From assembly GCA_021234535.1 (NCBI GenBank), contig CM037849.1, positions 12,629,526-12,693,525 of the forward strand: DNA of 64,000 bases, given 5' to 3'. The translations under genes and the position numbers were made by a program. This DNA is from Stichopus chloronotus. Taxonomy: Eukaryota > Echinodermata > Holothuroidea > Aspidochirotida > Stichopodidae. Of this stretch, positions 58,676-64,000 are shown piece by piece (the stretch's first letter is position 1; every line of letters begins with the position of its first letter). The notes below the pieces were generated by a model, which saw only the letters and a program-made list of their open reading frames with translations, searched no databases and was not told the origin of the DNA.

Positions 58676-59262
58676 GGAGAATGTTACTCTTCATCCTCAT
58701 GAGTCACCTAACCTCCAAATTCAAGACATTTGCAGTGCTGATCGAGATACCATGAAAATGCCTGACGATCCAGAACAGATGCTTATTTCTTTTATTCTTT
58801 TTTATGGGGCAATTAATTCCTGATTTCAACATTTCTTTGTGATGGGGTCGCTTGAGTTTCAAGTCTTCCTCTTGATTTTAATTTCCAAGAAAATTAAAGG
58901 TCTTGGTATCATCAGAAGATTTCTCCAAGACTCAAAAATTAGTTGCTGCAAGATTTTGAAGGTTTTTTTTTTTTTTTACGGAATTTCTTCTTTTAAGTAA
59001 TAGATATTGATCTGTATCCAATTGAAATGGACACAATTGTAATGACGACAATGCAGTAATGAATATGCAAAGAATCAGTATACGTCCATGTGAGAACCAA
59101 GGGATTTTACTTGCTGGTAGGTTGGGTTGTCTGGCAGTATGTCAATTATGACGGATACGCAGGCCTGATAATGAAAAATTATAAAGGGAAACCAATCCTT
59201 GGGGTTTATTACAATTTGTATTACATTAATTTTTATCACCTTTTCTTTTTTTTTTTAAGCAG

Positions 59263-59417
59263 ATGTCTACCGAGGAGAGTGTGAGGAGGGATGGGTGAAA
59301 CACGACCTTCGCTGCATCAAGGCATTCCCGGACGAGCAGCTGAAGTTCGAAGATGCCGACGACAAGTGTAACAGATTGCACGGCCATCTCGCAGGGATAC
59401 CTGGTGATCACACCCAA
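59263..59417 (+). CDS. Exon 50: C-type lectin domain 5, part 1
   Basis: Phase 1 in, phase 0 out. CEEGWVKHDLRCIKAFPDEQ, KFEDADDKCNRLHGHLAGIP. A CTLD start with the usual Cys, Trp and A-x-x-x-C helix. The intron lies after the HLAGIPGDHTQ strand in phase 0, a different place than in CTLD 4. Next intron (985 bp): nothing recognised. Confidence 0.85.
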
Positions 59418-60402
59418 GTGAGTGGGGGACATAAGCAAACTGAAAAGTCTGAGTCAGCTATTGATGGAAGCTTCTTCTAGTTGGTAGACAGGTGCAAGGG
59501 GCTGTGCAGCCAGTCTTGCGGGGTTTGTCTGGGAATACGAAACAGAAATATGTAAATGTAGGGTATAGTTAAGTACTAATGGAAGAAACTCCTCTTGAAG
59601 TGGGTGCAGTGAGCAGCTATCTTTTCAACAGTCTGGTAATATTCAACGGAGAGATATATCAGTTATGTATCTAACTTATAGTTAGCTCTTAATATCAGCA
59701 ACTCATTACTATGTGACACATTCCACTGAATGCTTGGCCATCTTGCAGAGATTATAACGAAGCAGGTGATGTATGAAACAAGACAAACTCTGTTAGTCTT
59801 CAGAACTATTTCATATGCTTACCAGGAACTCATTTGGACAAGTTTGCCTTTGCAATATCTAAGATAATTGCCTAGATATAAGTTTTGGTTGTGACCAGGT
59901 GGCTGACCCATGTCTGCAAAATCTTTATGCGTGTTTTCATAGGAGCCATCTGTAATGAAGGCTTCATAGCTGTGTTGAATCCGACGTACCCAGCCTTTTA
60001 GGTCCTTGAGGGGTAGAAGATCACCGCTACGAGAATTTTACTTCAGCTGCTTATAGGCTTCGAATGAGCTGTATGTTACAAGCAATTAAGAAAACATCTT
60101 TTAGTTTTAAAAGTGACGTAACATCATATCCAAGCGTTAGACCTGAAAACTTGCAAAGGTCCTTTAAGATGAGAGTCAGCCTGTTCTTACAAACAAGGTA
60201 AGGAACAAATGTTACCGAAGAAAAACTTATCAACAATCATAAAACCACTGAAAATATGATGGTACATGTATACTAGCCTAACATTTTGCCTTAAAACATT
60301 CCGAAATCATGGCTACTTAATTTCTTTCCTGAACCTTCATCTACATAATCTTTATCTTTTACTTCTGCTATTCAATCTTCAATCCGATCTGTTTCACTAC
60401 AG

Positions 60403-60637
60403 CAATTTTTGGAAGGGCTTTTGGATGTCCACGGAAACACGAGTTTCTGGATCGGCTGCGTCCAGACCAAGAACAACACCTGCCGGTGGAGGGATGGTAT
60501 CGGACACATCTACACCAAGTACAACGCAGAGTTTGTCTCGGAGGGAGGCGTGCGTTGCATCGAGCTCAGCACTGAACACAACTTCCACTGGGACAGGGCC
60601 AGATGTATCCAGGAGAATAGCTTCATATGCCAGCAAG
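60403..60637 (+). CDS. Exon 51: C-type lectin domain 5, part 2
   Basis: Phase 0 in, phase 1 out. GNTSFWIGCVQTKNNTCRWR, GVRCIELSTEHNFHWDRARC and SFICQQ. FWIG, CRWRDG and the closing Cys pair are those of CTLDs. WDRARC takes the place of WND-x-x-C. There are two extra Cys in the loop (GC...TC). Donor gtgggt is weak. Next intron (1,545 bp): nothing recognised. Confidence 0.85.
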
Positions 60638-62182
60638 GTGGGTTGCATCTACCATGGTAGCAGATTTTTAGCCAAGCTGACCTTCAGTGATATCCGCCAC
60701 TGATGCTTGCCGACTTTCATGAAGAGCAAATCATCGCACAACTAGCTGAGGAAAAAATTTATAGTATGTTTGACAATTGTAGGTTCATTGGTAGCATTTG
60801 CTCAAAACAGGAAAAAGATTGCACCATTTGCCATCTCAGAATAATTTTACTTTCTCTGCCAAGGACAGGGTTTGGTTGTTCCCTCCAATACTTGCAGCAG
60901 AATTAATCTGAGGAAATGTCTGAAATAAATCCTGTCACCGAAATGCTTGGTTTGATTAAATGAAAAATGGCTGCAAAATTATGATTGGGAGGATTTTAGC
61001 TTAGAAACTTTTTTAAGTTACTTACTTGAATTTGCAAAATCATAGGATGATGTCAGTCCTCTACAAGGTAAGTCTGCACTGCTTGCTTGGAAATGTGTTG
61101 TATGGACATTCTGGGAGGGATAGCTATGGAGCCTCTGAACTCAGCAACTCTTGAGAGGGAACAGATTTTTTTTTTACAGTAAACCTCGCTAATTTTTTAG
61201 ACTACAGTTTCATCCATCTTTCCTTTAAAATGCAATAGAGAGTCAGTAGCAACAAATCTTCCTTGATGCCAAGAAACTTCCAGGTGAAGAACATTGGTGC
61301 TCCATATGTCTTGTGAATAGCAAAACCTTTCATGAAAGGCACTTGCTATTAGCTGTTTTTCATTAAAAAAGAAAATGTCAAATAAGCAAGCCTGCACAAG
61401 GCCTTGACACAGGTGATACGCTATAAAGTGCCCAAGACCTTTCAAGCCTGCCCTCTATTGGTCACTGACTATGCACTGGAAACTGCTTGAGATGGAGATA
61501 TACATAGCAGACCTAATCAATTGTTTGGATGCAAAATTTTTCTTCCTCAAGCTGCTTGGGGAAACTGGAGTAATTCTATGTAATAGATACTTCCTGTTCT
61601 TTTTTGTTCTCTTAGATCGAGCTCATTCCTCTGCTTTGCTTGCTTTGGTATGCCATCATTATACTTGAATGTTCGATTCTGTTCTATGATCACAAATGTG
61701 TCCCGGTTTCTGAACTTTTAAGTCCCATAAAGTATAGAATAAATCCAATTTTCTAACTTTAACTATGAAAAATGTGCTTGTGCTTAAAATGATGAGCAAC
61801 AGCTTGGAAAAAATGGTATCAATCTTTGCATTCACTTAAATGATTTCGGCATACGCTGTGATCATATGCTGTGAGGATCGAAACATCCTCATCTGCTTTC
61901 CTCCTGAATGAATTTAGTACAAAAAAACGGAAGTAAAAAAATCACATTGTGACATGTATTGCCAACCATATCACAGTCCTATGCATGTATGTCCACACAA
62001 TCATTGCCAAAATGGTACTTGAACCCAGTGATGGACCTCAGTTGGTACACCCCCACCCTTTGGATACCAGACTGAGTGTACCTTGTGGATCTTTTGATAC
62101 ATATTTTGTTTCCTGATTTGACCTAGTGGGCAGTTATTTTAAACATGTAATGGCGTATATCTCTGATTGATAACATTCGCAG

Positions 62183-62508
62183 ACTGCATGCTGACCTTTG
62201 GCCTCTCCGACATGACCATCGACAACGACCAGCTGGAGGTCTCCAGCACGAAGCTGGTCGCGTCTTTGGATTCCTTCAAGTGGAACGCAAGACTCAACAC
62301 ACCCTACGGGGCATGGATCGCCAGCGACAGGGACACGGAGCAGTTCTTCCAAGTGGACTTCCTGAGGGTGATGAGGATCAGGAAGTTGGCAACCCAGGGC
62401 CATCCAAAGTATGACTTTTGGATAACAAAGTACCGCTTGGACTACAGCGTCAATGACACGGTCAACGGATCCACGTGGAACACCTATGAAGAAGATGGCC
62501 TTGAAAAG
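62183..62508 (+). CDS. Exon 52: F5/8 type C domain 8, first and middle parts
   Basis: Phase 1 in, phase 0 out. MLTFGLSDMTIDNDQLEVSS, FKWNARLNTPYGAWIASDRD, QFFQVDFLRVMRIRKLATQG and KYRLDYSVNDTV. Complete F5/8C centre without an internal intron and with an opening Cys. Next intron is only 165 bp, the shortest in the window. Confidence 0.95.
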
Positions 62509-62673
62509 GTGAGCTAGGTCTCACTCTTGCTTTAATATCAGAAGATGCCTGATAAATGCAGAAAAAGCATAATTTTGAAAGTAGTATGTGTCACTTGAAA
62601 TGTCCTAGTATAAAATGGTTTTGGTCAAATGGCACACTTTCACTCAACGCCTTATCCATTTTCTTCTCAACAG

Positions 62674-62818
62674 GTTTTCACCGGAAATAATGACAGCAAT
62701 TCCGTTCACCTGCAATACTTGAAACACTTCATGTTTGCGAGGTTCATCCGCCTCGTACCTCTCGAATGGAATGAGGAGATATCCCTAAGACTGGAAGTAT
62801 ACGGCTGTTACCTCCAAG
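62674..62818 (+). CDS. Exon 53: F5/8 type C domain 8, last part
   Basis: 145 bases, phase 0 in, phase 1 out. VFTGNNDSNSVHLQYLKHFM, ARFIRLVPLEWNEEISLRLE and VYGCYLQ. Standard ending with the closing Cys. Next intron (710 bp): nothing recognised. Confidence 0.95.
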
Positions 62819-63528
62819 GTGATGAATGAGAAGAGCAGAAATGTGAATCTATTCCAGAGCTGATATTGGTCCCTTTTATGTATTTTTTTTTCAGTTTACA
62901 GTTCAAATCTCATTGCCATATTTAGACAGGGAGTTATTGTCTGATCCAACCTGTTGTATATTTTTTTCTGTTCCCATTTGAGGTACTGTAAAGCCTTATT
63001 CAGTGTGTTGGCATAATTCAGGTTTTGGTCTTTAGTTTATCTGAAATAAGTTCTTAAGCTCAAGGGCCATGCCTTTACAGCTGCGCTAAAAGCTCACAAT
63101 TTAAGATTACTCAGATCAAAGATCTGACAGGGTGTAAAAGTTCTTGGGTTATCATACTTTGGCCATGATCATATCACATAAATCAACCACAACAATGCTA
63201 TTCTTCTGCACACTGCTAAAAGTAAGCTTATCATATTCTCTGTATAGGCTGTTCTGCTTTTTCAAACATTTGTTTTTGGTCTCTAGCCAATGCGGCTATG
63301 TGGAATTTAAGGGGATAGAAGTTAACGAAGCTTTCAGGGAAAAGCTTTCGTACAAAGTTCTCCTCATGCTTTAGCATACCCTGGTACCCATACTGTCATG
63401 CAAGCATTAAATTGCGTGCTTGGTGCCTCTGTGCCGATGCTGCATCCACTCGCATAAAGTCTAGTTAGCATTACAGTATGCTGCTGCTCAAAAAGACCCG
63501 ATTGACCGATAGATTTTTTTGCCATCAG

Positions 63529-63819
63529 ACAACAAACCTGAAGTACTGGAGGTCACCAACATCACCAAGCTTCACTACAACTACAATGGCACCATACAGT
63601 GCAGGGCCTTCGGCACCCCGCTGCCTACCCTCCGCTGGGAACGGGATGGTTACGTCTACGAAGGCAATGAGAATGCCACCATCGTCACATACCAGGAGGA
63701 CGACCACCACGTGGTCACCGAGGTCCACTTTCATCCCATGTTCGATGACAGAGGGTTTTACACTTGCGTGGCAGAAAACCAGTTTGGCACAGACAGAAAG
63801 TCCTTCTACAATGAGAAAG
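63529..63819 (+). CDS. Exon 54: I-set immunoglobulin domain
   Basis: 97 codons, phase 1-1. The B-strand Cys lies in NGTIQCRAFGTPLPTLRWER, and DDRGFYTCVAENQFGTDRKS gives the D-x-G-x-Y-x-C motif of the F strand. This is the only Ig domain in the window, and the phase-1 donor (gtatgg) means that the gene continues to the right. The last 181 bases look intronic. Confidence 0.95.
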
Positions 63820-64000
63820 GTATGGGCTTGATAATATCAGGTGACGTTCAATGGTATACTAGTTCTAGTTTGATGACATACCATGACTTAAATCATAGCA
63901 GGGAAGACTTACTCGACTGTTACAGGATTCCTTTTTTGTGGTATCTTTCCTTCAGCTGACTTTAAAATGACTTTTACTTTTCCATCTTTGCCTCCTTTTT

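Larger units (their letters stand above)
197..63819 (+). other. Giant multi-exon gene for a mosaic extracellular lectin/matrix protein (internal part, 54 exons)
   Basis: This is the gene model that links all coding blocks of the window. Seen: 54 open blocks on one strand, each flanked by AG and GT, with matching phases at every junction once three single-base excesses are allowed for. Modules in order: 3 CTLD alternating with TSP1, five further TSP1, F-type lectin, F5/8C, reduced TSP1, PAN-like, fibrinogen-like with Thr-rich insert, LamG-like, four TSP1/F5/8C super-modules, two F5/8C, CTLD, two SUEL, CTLD, F5/8C, Ig. The total is about 3,990 residues with 16 TSP1, 8 F5/8C and 5 CTLD. Family knowledge: these are secreted disulfide-rich modules of matrix and recognition proteins that bind glycans, glycosaminoglycans or phospholipid. 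Inference: one transcript. Two or more neighbouring genes cannot be excluded, because no promoter, signal peptide or terminal exon can be seen. Confidence 0.75.

Overview
The window looks like one stretch of a metazoan nuclear genome, most likely from a non-vertebrate deuterostome (cephalochordate, hemichordate or echinoderm; I cannot decide which). The reasons are: many short GC-richer coding blocks bounded by GT..AG splice sites, AT-rich introns of mostly 0.4-2 kb, dispersed short inverted-repeat elements and minisatellites in the introns, and a protein made by exon shuffling of extracellular modules, including sea-urchin-egg-lectin (SUEL/RBL) and F-type lectin folds that are common in such animals. 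No bacterial-type genes, RNA genes, CRISPR arrays or complete transposase genes were seen.

Every convincing coding block lies on the + strand, and I read them as 54 internal exons of a single very large gene that runs off both ends of the window. The exons join in compatible phases: modules are bounded by phase-1 introns, and phase-0 introns occur only inside modules. Together they give about 11,970 coding bases, or about 3,990 residues. No start codon with a signal peptide, terminal stop, transmembrane exon or polyadenylation site was recognised, so both ends of the protein are missing.

Layout: (a) 0.2-6.1 kb, alternating C-type lectin domains (CTLD) and thrombospondin type 1 repeats (TSP1): CTLD-TSP1-CTLD-TSP1-CTLD-TSP1-TSP1; (b) 7.3-10.5 kb, four more TSP1 repeats; (c) 12.6-19.4 kb, an F-type lectin (fucolectin-like) domain and an F5/8 type C (discoidin) domain; (d) 20.9-26.9 kb, a reduced TSP1, a PAN/apple-like module, a fibrinogen-like domain interrupted by a Thr-rich mucin-like stretch, and a laminin-G/pentraxin-like domain; (e) 28.1-48.1 kb, four tandem copies of a TSP1-TSP1-F5/8C super-module, the first with its leading TSP1 reduced to a 17-codon micro-exon; (f) 49.6-53.2 kb, two further F5/8C domains; (g) 54.5-60.6 kb, CTLD-SUEL-SUEL-CTLD; (h) 62.2-63.8 kb, another F5/8C domain and an I-set immunoglobulin domain. 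Such a protein would be secreted or on the cell surface, binding glycans and matrix through many weak sites; a role in matrix assembly, adhesion or recognition of foreign glycans is inference.

Three exons near the left end (1679-2105, 3832-4273, 5920-6127) each contain exactly one base too many to stay in frame. This points to sequence errors, or to a damaged allele or copy. The introns hold a PIF/Harbinger-like MITE with a TTA target duplication, three families of dispersed repeats present two or three times each, an inverted array of GGACAATTCCCC-type units, a higher-order minisatellite, and an in-frame 27-bp minisatellite that could encode a hydrophobic tail if its intron were retained.
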